This document shows positions 11,249 through 22,505 of a stretch of DNA of 64,000 nt, one piece after another. This stretch comes from Isoetes taiwanensis. Its lineage: Eukaryota > Streptophyta > Lycopodiopsida > Isoetales > Isoetaceae. The notes below the pieces were generated by a model. The model worked only from the letters and a program-made list of their open reading frames with translations, was not told where the DNA came from and searched no databases. The DNA is taken from assembly GCA_021234155.1 (NCBI GenBank), contig JAJEKV010000008.1, positions 7,340,445 to 7,404,444 of the forward strand, written 5' to 3'. The position numbers and the translations under genes were made by a program. The first letter of the stretch is position 1. Every line of letters starts with the position of its first letter.

Positions 11249-12990
11249 CTTTTATTAGGACAACTATTCGACCTTGTTGCGCAATCAAAGGATATATGCA
11301 AAATACGGTCCTTCAATATAGATCGAAATGATACTTTCCATTGTCCAAGACATGCTATTCAAAAAGTAACACCTAGGCTTCATAGATACGAGACATGTTT
11401 TTAAGCCATACATAGAGCAATTCAGAAGAAATGCCACTTGAACATATCCCTTTAGTGTATGACAATTCATTTGGTAATACACTCATGGGACATTGTTTTC
11501 ACTGATGATATGCCAAATGCATCAATTGTTTGATGTGAATTTGTAGCCACATAACTTGGACAATTAACAATTATTGCACACAAAGCAAATCCAATAACCA
11601 AAATGATAAAAAGTAAATTATTATTACAAAATATTTATTGCGGCGGCCTTGGCCACCACAAATATTTCTTAAATTCTAGGCCTTGTATAGTAATTGCTTC
11701 TAATCTGCATGCAACAATAAAACAAAAGATGTAGATTCATAGCCGACAGACCTCCAAAATCTTGCAATGACAGGTGTTGCTCGAATGGAAAATATTTGGC
11801 AGTGTTAGGTGTTGCTTGAATGAAAAATATTTAGCAAAGTGACAAATGTTGCTTGCTTTTGCAATTGAACATGAAAATTAAATTTTTAAAAAAGGGGATG
11901 TTTAAAATTTGACCTTTGCCCATATACCTTGGATTGTCAATGCAAAAAGTTCAACTTACATATTTAACCACACACCTAATACACACCAAGAATGATGCTC
12001 ACATCCTCCTCAAAATGCCTCCAAGAAAGAGTCTAAAAATTGCTTCAAAATTCAGGGACCACGACCATAGGATTACGTTTGCTTTTTAAAATCAACACTC
12101 AAAACAGATGCACTCTAGAAATATTGCTTAATACAATCCCAAGCAAAAATACAAAAGGAACACTAGATATTGGTACATGGGTGGAATGTGTAGATGTAAT
12201 GTTGCAAAGGTGAAAATGGATAGGTAGATGTAATGGTGTGATGCAATGAATACATGTAATGGTAAGGTGGAATGGAATGCAGGTGGAATGGAATGGATAG
12301 AATAGGATGGGTAGAAGTAATGGAGTGCGTAGATGGAATACATGTGTGTAGAGTTTAGAATATTAGTCAATGGTTGGTGATTCTGTCCGCGATGGTAGTG
12401 CTTTCTTATTTACTCGTAAATTTTGGCTCTGGAACTGCATAGATGCAATGGCAATCAAATAAAATTGGGGTAGAAAATATATAGCTTTCAGTACATTATA
12501 TGATTAAAGCCCTTAGGCAATTGATCCACATGTATTTTAGTACATTGGTGTCTTTCTTTTCCATTACAAATGGCTAACTAAAAATGTAGACTTGAAAAAA
12601 TGATCACATGCATCCATACTCATTGAAACAAAGTTGGTTGGACTGACTTCCATTTGTAATGAAAGCCTTGACCACATTGTGCCAACTAAATAAATGGCCT
12701 AAAATGTTATCTCTAAATGTAGATGTCCCATGCCAATAAGGGGATTGTTCTGACGAAGAAAATAAAAGCAAACAAACAAAATGTATATAAGAATAGTGTT
12801 TCTTACAAGATAACAAAAAAGGGAAAGCTTTCTTCCAAATATGTAGCATAATAACAGGGGGTTTTCTTTGTATTTTTGTACGTTTTTTACTAAGGTTTTC
12901 CTATGATTTCTTGATGTATTCAAATGGATGTACTAATGCGTACATCTAAAGTGCACCATTTCTGAGCCATTGATTTTAGCCTTTTTTTTT
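11249..12990. other. AT-rich intergenic
   Basis: No gene was recognised. A near-duplicate GGTGTTGCTTGAATGAAAAT occurs around 11775-11840, and a purine-rich GGAATGGA/GTAGATGTAATGG degenerate repeat fills 12170-12350. Confidence 0.4.
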
Positions 12991-12993
12991 CCA

Positions 12994-13230
12994 ATGGTCA
13001 ACAACCAATGGCTCACAACAAAAGCCCTTTTTTTTTTGTGCGTGTGATGCATAATGGTCAATAACCAATGGCTCACAACAAAAGCCCTCTTTTTGTGTGT
13101 GTGGTGCATAATGGGCAACAACCAATGGCTCACAACAAAAGCCCTTTTTTTGTGCGTGTGGTGCATAATGGTCAACAACCAATGGCTCACAACAAAAGCC
13201 CTCTTTTTATGTGTGTGGTGCATAATGGGC
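12994..13230. repeat. 57-60-bp tandem repeat, four full copies
   Basis: Copies start at 12994, 13054, 13111 and 13168, with a fifth partial copy from 13224. Units are 60, 57, 57 and 56 bp and contain ACCAATGGCTCACAACAAAA, then a T tract and a GTGTGGTGCATAATGG end. Because 57 is a multiple of three, frames on both strands repeat a 19-residue unit (MVNNQWLTTKALFLCVWCI on plus; MHHTHKKRAFVVSHWLLTI on minus). I treat these as a by-product of the repeat, not as proteins. Confidence 0.9.
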
Positions 13231-13240
13231 ACATGAAAAG

Positions 13241-14269
13241 CTTGAAGGGCGCATGTAGTGCAGTTCCCCCGCCGGCAACACATTTCTTATCATAACTTTT
13301 GATCCAGAGCTCTGTTTGAGATGATTTTTATTGCGTTGGAAAGCTCTCTCCGAGATCTTTTTGATAGTGTATGATATGGATATGCTTGGTTAAGTTATCT
13401 ATGCTAAAACATCAATTTTTCAGCCGGGTTTGGTAGGCTTTCACAACCTACCAGCTGATTAATACAGGATTGCGCTATTGGATATTGTTTTATGGCTCAT
13501 TCCGAATGAAGCTTGCAAAAAAATTACCATCCATTTTTAGATTTTGAGGCAGTTATTAAGCAAATTCCAAGGCTTCTAGATCCTTGTGCTAACAAGCAGA
13601 AAAGTTTCCCACTTTGGTTTCTCGCCACAAGAATCCATGGAGGCCAAAGGCTGCTGTTAAATTCCAGTTGAAAAATGTTTGTGTATGGGTGTTGCAAACT
13701 TTATGACTTTCAGAATAATGGGATCAATCTTCTCTATCTTTATGGTAACTTTTACTTATGTTCTATTTGTTTTATTGTGATGAAATTCAAAAGCTACAGG
13801 TGATGAAAGCCTCAAATGAATTCTAGTTTTTTTCTAGTTTGAATTCTAAAATTTTTGTCACACCCGGGGGGGGGGGGTACGAGTTCGAGTTAGATTTATT
13901 AAGTTTTATGCTTTTTATCTTCTCTCAGTCATTTTGCCTCTCTACATCTTATTAAATCTTATTGACATTTTTTTTTATCTTGGACAATCTACTGGTTTAA
14001 GTTAGTTTCCGTCTCTAGATTTTTATGATTTCCAAATTTCATTCTAAGAAACATCTACCTTTTGTTTTTAGCCAATCACTTCAAATTTCCATAAATCTTA
14101 CTTCCTTGCTTCTTTATTTATGAGACCTTTTTCAATTTCACATTTCTTTCTTGAGATTATTAGTTAGTCCCTATTCTGTCTCAAACAATAATGCTTGTTT
14201 TCTGAATGGTTTGCTTTCTTTCTCTCACTCAGATTCAACGTTGAATTTGGTTTTTTGTTGTGTCATGTC
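13241..14269. other. Intergenic, nothing recognised
   Basis: No gene was recognised. ATAACTTTTGATCCA near 13294 also occurs inside the inverted-repeat element at 21097-21652, hinting at a distant relative. A G11 run lies near 13867. Confidence 0.35.
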
Positions 14270-14280
14270 TCCCTGGCTTA

Positions 14281-15430
14281 CTGAGCATGGGGGGGATGGC
14301 ATACAGCTTTTGCACGAGGTCATCCGCCAGCTCATCTATGCGGACGATGTTGACCTTCTGGCCCACACCCCAGAAACTATGCAGTCTCATCTGGATGCCC
14401 TAGACACATTATGTCAGGCTACAGACATGCGCGTGAATCTGGCCAAGACCAGGGTGGTTCTCATATCCTCTTCACGCCACCCCACGCCTCCTGCACTCAC
14501 ATATCGGGGACAGCCTGTGGAGGTCACGCCCACCTACAAGTACCTAGGGGTGGAGTTCCCCTCCTCGCTCAGTTGGGAGGCGTCCATCCGCTTACGGGTG
14601 GCGGTAGCCGAAAAGCGCTTTATGCCATGCGCGAACGTCAGTCATCGCGAGAGCTCTATGATTGGGGCCATTAGTCACATCTGTTTGGCACCCGGTCGAG
14701 CCGCCCCTTCCATGCGGGGTCGAGGTTTGGGGCCCGATCGTCTCTTTGGCGACTTGGAATGACTTGGAGCAAGTGCGTAAGGCATTTTTGGCACGGGCAC
14801 TTGGGTGAAACCTTCAGCCCCCTATCGGATTCTCGCTGCGAGGCTGGATTCTTGCGCTCCGGCAGCAGCCCTTGATAGACACATCGTCTATTTTCGAAAG
14901 TGGTTAATATGGGTGATGCTCGCCCCGCACCCGGGCTTCTATTTGTGGGCAATGGGCCCGCAGCCGCTCAGTGGCCCATTGGAGGGTAAGAGAGATCGGT
15001 GGTTCGCCAGATGGAGCGATGCGAGAGCACAGTGCGTGCGGTGGACACAGAGGCCCGATCGTGATGACTGGGGGAGTACACGGGCGCTTGCTTCCATGGC
15101 AAGCTCGGGACCCCGGCGCTCTAGAAGCGAGTCAAAGCGGCCCATTACAAGGAGCACATCAACCCCGTGTTAGCGGGGCCCTTGCAGCTCTACACTGCGT
15201 TCCCGGTACCCAAAAAGCGGACTCATTGCCTCCATTCGCATGGTGCCCACCATCTTCGCATCGAGGCGGGCGCAGGTGGATTGGGGAGCCGGCGGAGACG
15301 GACTTCTGTCGGTCTTTGTCAAAGCGGGTGCCATTGAGGATGAGTCTCACACTTTCGAGTTGCCCGGCATTGGTCGATCCGGCCGATATCGGCTCCCTTT
15401 AGTGCGGCGGACTTGCCCCTACATTTGTTG
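14281..15430 (+). pseudogene. Non-LTR reverse transcriptase, C-terminal half
   Basis: The first frame carries the catalytic motif LIYADDVDLLAHTPETMQSH and the following QATDMRVNLAKTRVV and TYKYLGVEF motifs (RT blocks 5-7 and the thumb). After a frame change, other frames give ILAARLDSCAP and then HHLRIEAGRWIGEPAET and KAGAIEDESHTF. These resemble the C-terminal H-x-L-x-x-E-x-G-R-x-x-G segment seen in retroelements of algae and early land plants. At least three frameshifts separate them. No endonuclease domain is present. Confidence 0.8.
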
Positions 15431-15604
15431 ATGAACACACCATCAGTACGTGCTCTGGGGTCGTACATTCAAGAGGTACTGGATCTGCGAGCTCACCTTT
15501 GCCCCTCACCGGCCCCCCGATCGGGCACTACTAAAAGCGGTGCATGAGTGTATATATTTGTGTGTTTTTGCATTTTGTATATTGGAACAGTTTGTCAGCA
15601 GGCT

Positions 15605-15671
15605 GATTGCTGCCACAGTTTTTCCCTCAAAAACCCTTCGGGGCGGGGGCTTTTTAATCCAGGTAGTAATC
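15605..15671 (+). other. Structured 3' module of the non-LTR element
   Basis: The outer stem GATTGCTGCC (15605-15614) pairs with GGTAGTAATC (15662-15671) over ten positions, two of them G-U. Inside lies AAAACCC, a TTCG tetraloop closed by CCC/GGG, then a G-rich and T-rich run and AATCC. The same architecture with different stem bases occurs near 19316-19385, at 58429-58499 (minus strand) and in the Helentron-like units. Confidence 0.7.
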
Positions 15672-15765
15672 CGCTTGCTGCGCTTTTGTATTGGGTCCCA
15701 TAGACCGATTGGTCTCCGTGGACGATAAAAATACCTTCCTTCCTTCCTTCCTTCCTTCCTTGCAA

Positions 15766-18700
15766 AATTTAGTCTTCTTTTTCTAGCTATAGCCTTTTTT
15801 CCAACAAGCAAATGTAGATGTGTCTTTATTTACCTATTTCCAAGTTGTTTTTAGAGCCTCAGCTTGTAAAAAATAGCTGGATCTCAGGCCTCATAGCTTT
15901 TTCGAGAATGGAGGTGCCTTTTTCTACTTTCTAGACTGTTTGGAGCCTCATCAACTTCTAATAAGTGCACAAAACGGATACAAAAGGAACATATTCTAGA
16001 ATGGTCGTAAGTCAGAGCTGTGTCTTGGTCGAAACATTATTTGTTGTCCTATGAGGCTAGATTAAGGTATCTAGTCCTTTAAACTATCAACTTCTTCTGT
16101 TCCTTTATATAGTGCTACAATAGCTTGCACTCTTATGATCCACAGTATTTCGGGTGGCAGAACTTGCCGCAAATAGCCCTCCGGTTTTTGCTTCCACGAT
16201 CCTTTAGGGATGCTAGGCATGTGTTGAAATCTGTATATTCTATTGCTTGACTAGGGAGGTCTGTATTCGCTCAATTCAGGCCTGCTTCAAGTAATCGAGA
16301 CTGCTAGTTTTAGAGCCTGCGAGTTGAATTCAAGAATGCCAATTCTCAGCCTTCTACTTTTGTTTCTGCTTCAGATAGAAGCATCCTAAATTAATCCTCC
16401 AATCTGACGATCTCCAGCAATCGGTTATCCTGTAAAGTGGTCGCCAGACTTGTTCAAACTGGTTGACAACTTCTGCAGGCTGCAGGGCATTTTGTTTTCA
16501 TTTGAAACTTCTTTCGTTAAGTTACTTCTTTTGGTGAAGACGTGTTAACCAGGTGTCCATTTTTCTACCAGAAAAAGTGCCCAGCATTGCTGGGCTTTTC
16601 GTTAGGATTAAATTCAAACATTAAGAACATTATGGTTGAGAACGTCGACTTGGGTAGATACAGTTTGAATATGGTTTCTTTTTTGAGCTCAAAATTTGAA
16701 TAAAATTTAGGAAATTTTAGAATGTTCATAGCAATGTGCATTTATTGTGAATCTTTGTATTGACATTGTCTTCTGAGGCTTTCATACCCATTTAGTTCTC
16801 GGTTGGAACTCTTGCACTTTGTTTAAAGTGAATTGAAGTCTTGGAGTGTAAAGGCTATCGTGGAACATCCTCAGTGCATATTGTATATCCTTAATTGCAA
16901 TCAGTACACCTTGACATTTGTCTATGATTTTTCTTATAGATTGCAGTTCGGTTTTTATTGGTATATAAGTTGGAGAGGTCTCTTTAGTTGGTATTAGTAT
17001 AGACGTGGAGTCTATGTTTTTGTGTGATTTAGATTAATGGTGTTTGCTTAATGGGTGTAATATATTGAAATTCCTTCTTAGAAAGTACGTGTTACATATT
17101 GCACCCATGCCATATTTCTGCTATTTTGCATCAATACATTCTGCATGGTCATCATATAGACCACTATATGAAGATTCCTCTCAATTGCCCCAAAACATTG
17201 TCTCAAGTACTTATATGAAGTACAGTGGGACACAAATAGTTCATGTACAAATCAGACTATGAAAATGGACATGGGAAGAGGATGCGTCATTTATTTGTAG
17301 ATTTTAGAAACTAGACAGAACTTGAGCCTTGAGTTTCCTTGAGGTTCTCACATTCTAGTAGAAGGGAATTCTGAGGCTTGTTTCCTCCTTGTTTCTATGT
17401 TGAAAATACTCTTGGAAGTAGAGAGATTGAATATGAAGCTGTTTAAACACTACAGTGATTATGAATACAATATCGATGAACATGGAATACGAATAGAATT
17501 TATTTGGGATCCTTACGTTGACAACAATAATAGTTTGCTATTGCATATGCAGCACACTAGATCATATCCTGATGTCATCATAATGGGAGCAGGATTGTGG
17601 CATATGCTGTTGTAACCAATACTTGGAGTATGGGTATTTCTTACAGTATATTATGGATGATGTATTGATGGATTTGGGTTTGATATCTTTATGGAAAATA
17701 ACTTGACTGTCATGTATGTCTATTGTGGCAGCATGAACAAGTTTTGAGCAGAGATGTAGGACTTGTTCACCATGGTCAGCGAGAAATTTAGAAGCTTTTT
17801 GTCTCAAATGTAGCTGCACATCTAACACCAGACCAAATTACCCATATTGCAATATTAAATGCGTGTAGTTAGGGGATTTAGTAGATGAAGGCCACTATTA
17901 TTCCATTTGTATGCATGAAAATGGTAGAGCTAATGTGTTAGAATAGAATAGAATAGAGGAACATTATGACCATTGAATTGCTTGGACATGCAGGCTGCTT
18001 CCAGGAAGCAATGGACTGCATAACCTCAATTCCGCTACCATAGGTATAGCAACTAATGATCCCATTTAATGTTGGGTTTATTGCTTATAGTTGCAGAACT
18101 TATTGTTCCTCTCTAAAGTAGTCAGGTCATAAGTGTTGCCCTGAAGTTCCTTTGGCTCTTTTGCAATGGCTCGTGCTATTAGCTATTAGGATGGCTATTT
18201 GTGGCCTTGCCCTTTTGCATCTCAATATTTTTGCAAACTTAGTAGCCAAAGATACCATCCAGATTTAATGTGTCGTGCAAAGTTAGCATTATGTAGGAAT
18301 CCATTTGGAAATTCAAATCTTAGGGGTGCTAACTGACTTTTTGTTTGGTGCAGTTGGGTACAATATTATGGACGCCAATTTCATCTACTAAATCTTCCTT
18401 TGAGCAAGGCAAAGGTATCATGATCTTTTGTGACTCTTAGGGACAAATTAATGGAAAATGTGTTGTGACATAGTTGCACTTCCTCCTAGAATTGGGCATC
18501 ATTGTCCACTTAAATGGGCCTTATTAAATAATGAAGCTGTAGAAACATATATATCACAACCAGTCAATGACTCAGTTATTATAATGGTTTTCCAACATTC
18601 GAAAATATTTTAAAAATATTAAGATGCATACCATAATTCTACTACAAATGCATATTTTATTAGGCTAGCATTTTCTGGGTACAAGTTTTGCTGCAATTCT

Positions 18701-19299
18701 AATTTGCGTGTTTTGCCACCTCATCTAAAATGATCTTATATTAAAAAGACATATTATTGCATTGAACAAATTGAGAAACAGAAGAAAGCAAATCGTGTAG
18801 GATTTGAATCCAAAAAACTCACTAAAGAAGAAACTTTATGCTATGGTGAAATATTTTCCTTCTCTAGATCCCTGTAATAACCACTACCAGACCATTATGC
18901 AAGCTCCTACTAATTTGATTCTACAAGAAATCTAGAGCTGAAAAACAAAGACTGCCAAATCGAAGAGAATAAGAACACAAATCGTAGAAAGAAATACACG
19001 AGAGATCTACATGTAGAAAAAAATTGAAAGCCATTCTTGTTCGGAAAAAATTGGAACACAAAAACTTCTGCCCATAACAGGCATGACTGCGTCAGCATTA
19101 TACGGATCTTCATACATAGTAAAACAAAAAACACCATCTCCACCTCCACCTTAGGTTTGCTTGCAACCAATGAAAAAAAATTATGGAAATTTTCTAGATA
19201 TATTGCCCTTCCATTCCTCCCAACCCGCAACCACTCAATTTTTGGTCCAAGCCTGCCCTACTGCTAGTTTCTTTTTCTTTTATGACATGTATCTTTGGA
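15766..19299. other. Long intergenic stretch
   Basis: No gene family was recognised across 3.5 kb of AT-rich DNA. The only discrete item is a perfect 7-bp hairpin, GCCCAGC-ATT-GCTGGGC, at 16579-16595, related to one at 46139-46155. Short frames here look random. Confidence 0.4.
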
Positions 19300-19462
19300 C
19301 AGGGTGACAACATCCTTATTACTGCCATGGTTTTTCCCTCGAAAACACTTTGATGTGGGGGTTTTTTAATCTGGACAATAATATGCTTGCTGCGCTCTTT
19401 CATTGAGTCCCATAGACAATTGGTCTCCGTGGATGATAAAAATCATTCTATTCTATTCTATC
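19300..19462 (+). repeat. Non-LTR tail copy with CTATT microsatellite
   Basis: The tail includes TTACTGCCATGGTTTTTCCC, a CGAAAACAC...GTGGGGGTTTTTTAAT hairpin region, TGCTTGCTGCGCTCTTTC, GGTCTCCGTGGATGATAAAA and four CTATT-like units. It aligns with 15600-15765. CpG-type changes show that it is older. No RT sequence precedes it, so it is a short truncated or SINE-like copy. Confidence 0.8.
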
Positions 19463-19846
19463 CATTGTTCACATAACCATGCACCATGCAACAATTAATT
19501 GTATTTTGAAAATTGCAATCACTCCACACATTCATGTTGCAATGGATGTTACAACCACGACACATCTATGTCACTTGAATGGCATATGGCACGTTGCATA
19601 TCACCACATATACATGTCACATTGCATGGCACTGAAATGACATAAAGATGTTAATTAAATGGCACATATTGACCACACTTAAATGGCACAAGAAGATGGA
19701 GCATTTGAGGCACAAATATGCACAAACGACACACCCAAAAAATGTCATTCATGTGGGGAAAAAAATGGCATCTAATTGTATCATTTACACCTATTTTTGT
19801 ATTAGTGATATTAGATGGTCTAGGGATATGCAATTTGTTTAAAAAA
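19463..19846. other. Flank of the LTR element
   Basis: AT-rich DNA with several TGGCACAT words. No gene or element was recognised. Confidence 0.35.
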
Positions 19847-20964
19847 CAATTTGATACGATTCATGTATTTTTTGGGAAGTTGTAGCAACACAGAATCATA
19901 GAACCATAATGAAATAATAGAACACTAGACTAAAGAAACTTTATTCATGTCACAAGTGATATGTCAGCACGATTAACCACCCAACCGGATCCACTGGGTT
20001 ATGGCAAAACACAAGTGCTATGGCAAACAAAAAACTCTGGCATCTGGCTTATTGGCCTCCCAGACTAATCTAGCTACTCCAAGTAGCCACAGATCAGAAA
20101 GTAATTGCGAATCTGTAAAGTCGCTGTAGCAGTAATTTGTGACCCCCTGTCACCTTTTTGGCCATAACTCCCTCATACGGATGAACTAGGATATGTGCCG
20201 CCCAATTCGGAAACTAGACTCCGAGCCGGTTCTAAAGAGGTAAAGGTCGCTGCAATTCGACCTCTGGTTGCCGAGATATTTCCAACTGAAGTTTCAATTC
20301 TATTTATAGATCTCTCTGCGACTTTAGCCCTTTTTAGCAGGCAGTTGCCTTTTATATCAAAATATCTCCTTGCCTTTAATTAGTTTATATGACTTATCAT
20401 ATAGGACATTATCTATGATCTTTGTCTCAACCAATAATCATCCCAATGATAGTGCCTCGACCCCTTCCATAAATATCAATGGTTCTTCACACCTAAATGC
20501 TATGTCATCGATTCGCGTAGCGAATCGACATTCTTGCACCAGACGAGCATGCATGCATTGCATGCGTCGCATGCATGCATCGCATGCATTTTTAGGTCAT
20601 TCATCAGGTTGGGGATCGCTACTTATTGCAGACTTCTTCATCGACGTTTCATCAGCGCTTTCTCATCTATCAGCAGTATCCATGGCTCCCACCCTTCCCT
20701 CCCTTAAAATTGTTATTTATATGTTCATATTTGTTATAATTGTAGCGTGGCACGCGTGACCAGTCCCTCGCTTTTTCGAGGTGTAAATGTTGTTTTTTGT
20801 CGCGTGGCACACATGACCAGCCCCTCGCTTTTCGAGGTTTTTTCTCTATTGGTTTTTCTGTTGGTGATCTGCAGGTCCAGGGGTGACGCGTGACTTCGGT
20901 ATTCTCTATGGAGCGTGGGTTTTTTTGTGGGAACGTTTAGCAGCCCTGCGTTGTCCAAGTCCCT

Positions 20965-21045
20965 TGCCGAGATTTTATCGCTAGGGTTTTTCTTCGAAAA
21001 CCCGAAAGGGCGGGGTTTTTTAATCCCGGCGATAAGCTCTCGGCA
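20965..21045. other. Stem/tetraloop module in element A
   Basis: TGCCGAGATTTTATCGC pairs with GCGATAAGCTCTCGGCA (15 Watson-Crick pairs, one wobble, one mismatch). The interior holds CGAAAACCC, a GAAA tetraloop closed by CCC/GGG and CGGGGTTTTTTAATCCC. Compare 26744-26824 and 50320-50400, where the outer stem has other bases. Confidence 0.75.
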
Positions 21046-21096
21046 GGTACACTAGCCAACATTTGTCGCACACAATTTTATTTGGGGTCCAGGTGT

Positions 21097-21652
21097 CATT
21101 AGAGGAAATTTGAGATCTCATTTCATCCCCATAAGAATCCTCCAATGGAATGGCTACCCACTATTAACTTGCAATTAATGCAGCACCAACAACTTCATTG
21201 CTGTTGTTTTCCCCCCATAACTTTTGATCCACTTGTCAAAATCTTGCGGCGTTTGTTGCATTAGATGCGGAATGAAAAGATCTTTCCAATGATATATGGT
21301 TATGATGTATTTCAATATGGTCATATGCGTTAACCTTAAAAAAATATGATTTTTTGCTTATCTCTTATATATTTATATCGTAAAAGATGTATGAATGGGT
21401 TATCACTAGATAGATCTTGTGAAGACGAACCCATTGCTACAAAAAGTTTTTGAATCGGAGTTCTAGATCAAAAGTTATAATGAAAAAATGATACTACAGA
21501 AGTTAGTTGCAGCTGCATTAATTACAGGCTGCCACATAATACTGGAATGAGATATACTGGAGTTCTTCTCTTATTGGACAGTTTAAAAAGCTGACATGGC
21601 ATTTTAAGCATCCCTTAATGGGACAAAATATGATCTCATTTTTCCTCTAATG
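21097..21652. mobile_element. 556-bp MITE-like element nested in element A
   Basis: The inverted ends start CATTAGAGGAAA and share about 22 of 25 bases. Comparison with the related unit at 50116 shows that the host reads GGTGT-TAT without the insert, so there is no evident target duplication and the site again lies between two Ts. The interior has inverted ATAACTTTTGATC words near 21224 and 21475. No coding frame is present. The superfamily cannot be named from the ends alone. Confidence 0.7.
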
Positions 21653-21924
21653 TATAACTGGATATTCCCTATGTTTTTTATTTTTTGGGTAGCCTGCGAT
21701 GTGCAGCTACCCACCCTATACCCATTGTAGAAAAAACTGCTGAGATGAATGAAAAGCCTATCTATCTCGGGATGTTGTTGGTTTCATGCGAGTCGCAGTG
21801 CAAGAATGTTATCCTATGCCCCTTTATATTATTAGGTGACCTTGAAATAATATTTACATAGTATTTGCCATAATTCCAATAACCCATTCGTCGTGGACCG
21901 CTCCCCCGTGCTTGCTCCATATCA

Positions 21925-21938
21925 ATCCATCCCTTCTC
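21925..21938 (-). other. Polypurine tract of the LTR element
   Basis: The minus strand reads GAGAAGGGATGGAT directly before the 3' LTR start TGATATGG. This is the expected place and composition for plus-strand DNA priming. Confidence 0.8.
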
Positions 21939-22071
21939 AAAAAGATCGTCCGCGATCGTCCAAGTACGCTCCAATTTGATCCATCCTTTCTCAAGGTGGT
22001 TGTTCCACAATCAACGTGCACCTGGGAGTTTCTTGAACCTGGGAACTCAGGAAACAGTTATATATGTTATT

Positions 22072-22293
22072 GTACTGCCACAGTACTTTATATCTTGGAA
22101 CCTCCGCATCCCTATTCTTTTAATCCCTGCAAAACCCTAGAAGTAGTTATGGATATCCGCGTACTTCCACAGTACGATATATCCTTGTACCTCCGCGGTA
22201 TGTTATTATTTTTCGTACCTCCGCGGTACTACTTGATTGTATCTCCACAATACAGTATTTCCACGATACCAAACTATTGTATCTCCGCGATAT
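22072..22293. repeat. Array of mini-hairpins with TCCRC loops
   Basis: At least seven 15-19-base palindromes share a loop TCCAC or TCCGC (one GCCAC), while the stems vary: GTACT/AGTAC at 22072, CGTACT/AGTACG at 22160, GTACC/GGTAT at 22187, GTACC/GGTAC at 22215, TGTAT/ATACA at 22238, GTATT/GATAC at 22255 and GTATC/GATAT at 22279. Both arms change together. On the element's sense (minus) strand the loops read GYGGA. Confidence 0.8.
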
Positions 22294-22308
22294 AGATGCA
22301 ATTTTTGT

Positions 22309-22505
22309 CAGGCCTATTGTGTTGCAATCACAATTACCACTCTTCAAAAATATACATCATGCACTCTTGTTCAAGCCTATTGTGCTGCATACATAATTAC
22401 TAATCTACCAAAAGGCATTCACGATTAGTGCACCATGTTCAGGCCTATTACGTTGCAATCGTAATTACTAATCTACCATGGGTACACACAATAAATAAAA
22501 TTTTA
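22309..22505. repeat. Three-unit tandem repeat with TTGCAAT-loop hairpin
   Basis: Units of roughly 63-68 bp start at 22309, 22372 and 22440 with CARGCCTATT. Each forms a hairpin: ATTGTG-TTGCAAT-CACAAT, ATTGTG-CTGCATA-CATAAT and ATTACG-TTGCAAT-CGTAAT. The first and third stems differ on both arms yet remain fully paired. Confidence 0.8.

Larger units (their letters stand above)
14270..15765 (+). mobile_element. 5'-truncated non-LTR retrotransposon (GC-rich)
   Basis: A 1.5-kb GC-rich block in AT-rich surroundings. It holds the C-terminal half of a reverse-transcriptase protein, then a 3' end with a hairpin module (15605-15671), the conserved block TTGGTCTCCGTGGACGATAA and a terminal CTTC microsatellite. 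There is no poly(A). The 5' end is truncated inside the RT domain, as usual for non-LTR elements. The coding sequence has several frameshifts and is dead. Base composition differs sharply from the flanks. Confidence 0.85.
20506..21809 (-). mobile_element. Helentron-like non-autonomous element A
   Basis: The uninterrupted LTR copy (TATGTTATCC near 24021) shows that this insert lies exactly between two Ts. On the minus strand it starts ACATTCTTGCAC and ends with an inverted copy of that sequence (20529-20539 in plus coordinates), then a terminal 8-bp hairpin CGATTCGC-GTA-GCGAATCG. Asymmetric terminal inverted repeats, a 3' hairpin and T-T insertion without duplication are the hallmarks of Helentron/Helitron2 elements. 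It also has GCATGC clusters next to one end, a GGGTAGC...GCTACCC hairpin (21688-21715 region) and the stem/tetraloop module at 20965-21045. It has no coding capacity. Class assignment is inference from structure, since no Rep/helicase is present. Confidence 0.75.
19852..21924 (-). repeat. 3' LTR (left), interrupted
   Basis: About 769 bp of LTR once the 20506-21809 insertion is removed. It matches the right LTR closely, with small differences such as an extra CTGTAGCAGTAATTTG-like stretch near 20123-20140. The GTGACCCCCTGTCACC and GGCCATAACTCCCTCATACG blocks resemble those of many plant LTRs. Confidence 0.92.

Noticed and set aside
12933-13283. Repeat-encoded proteins on both strands of the 57-bp array
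   Set aside because: The frames follow from the period length; there is no start context, splice signal or family match.
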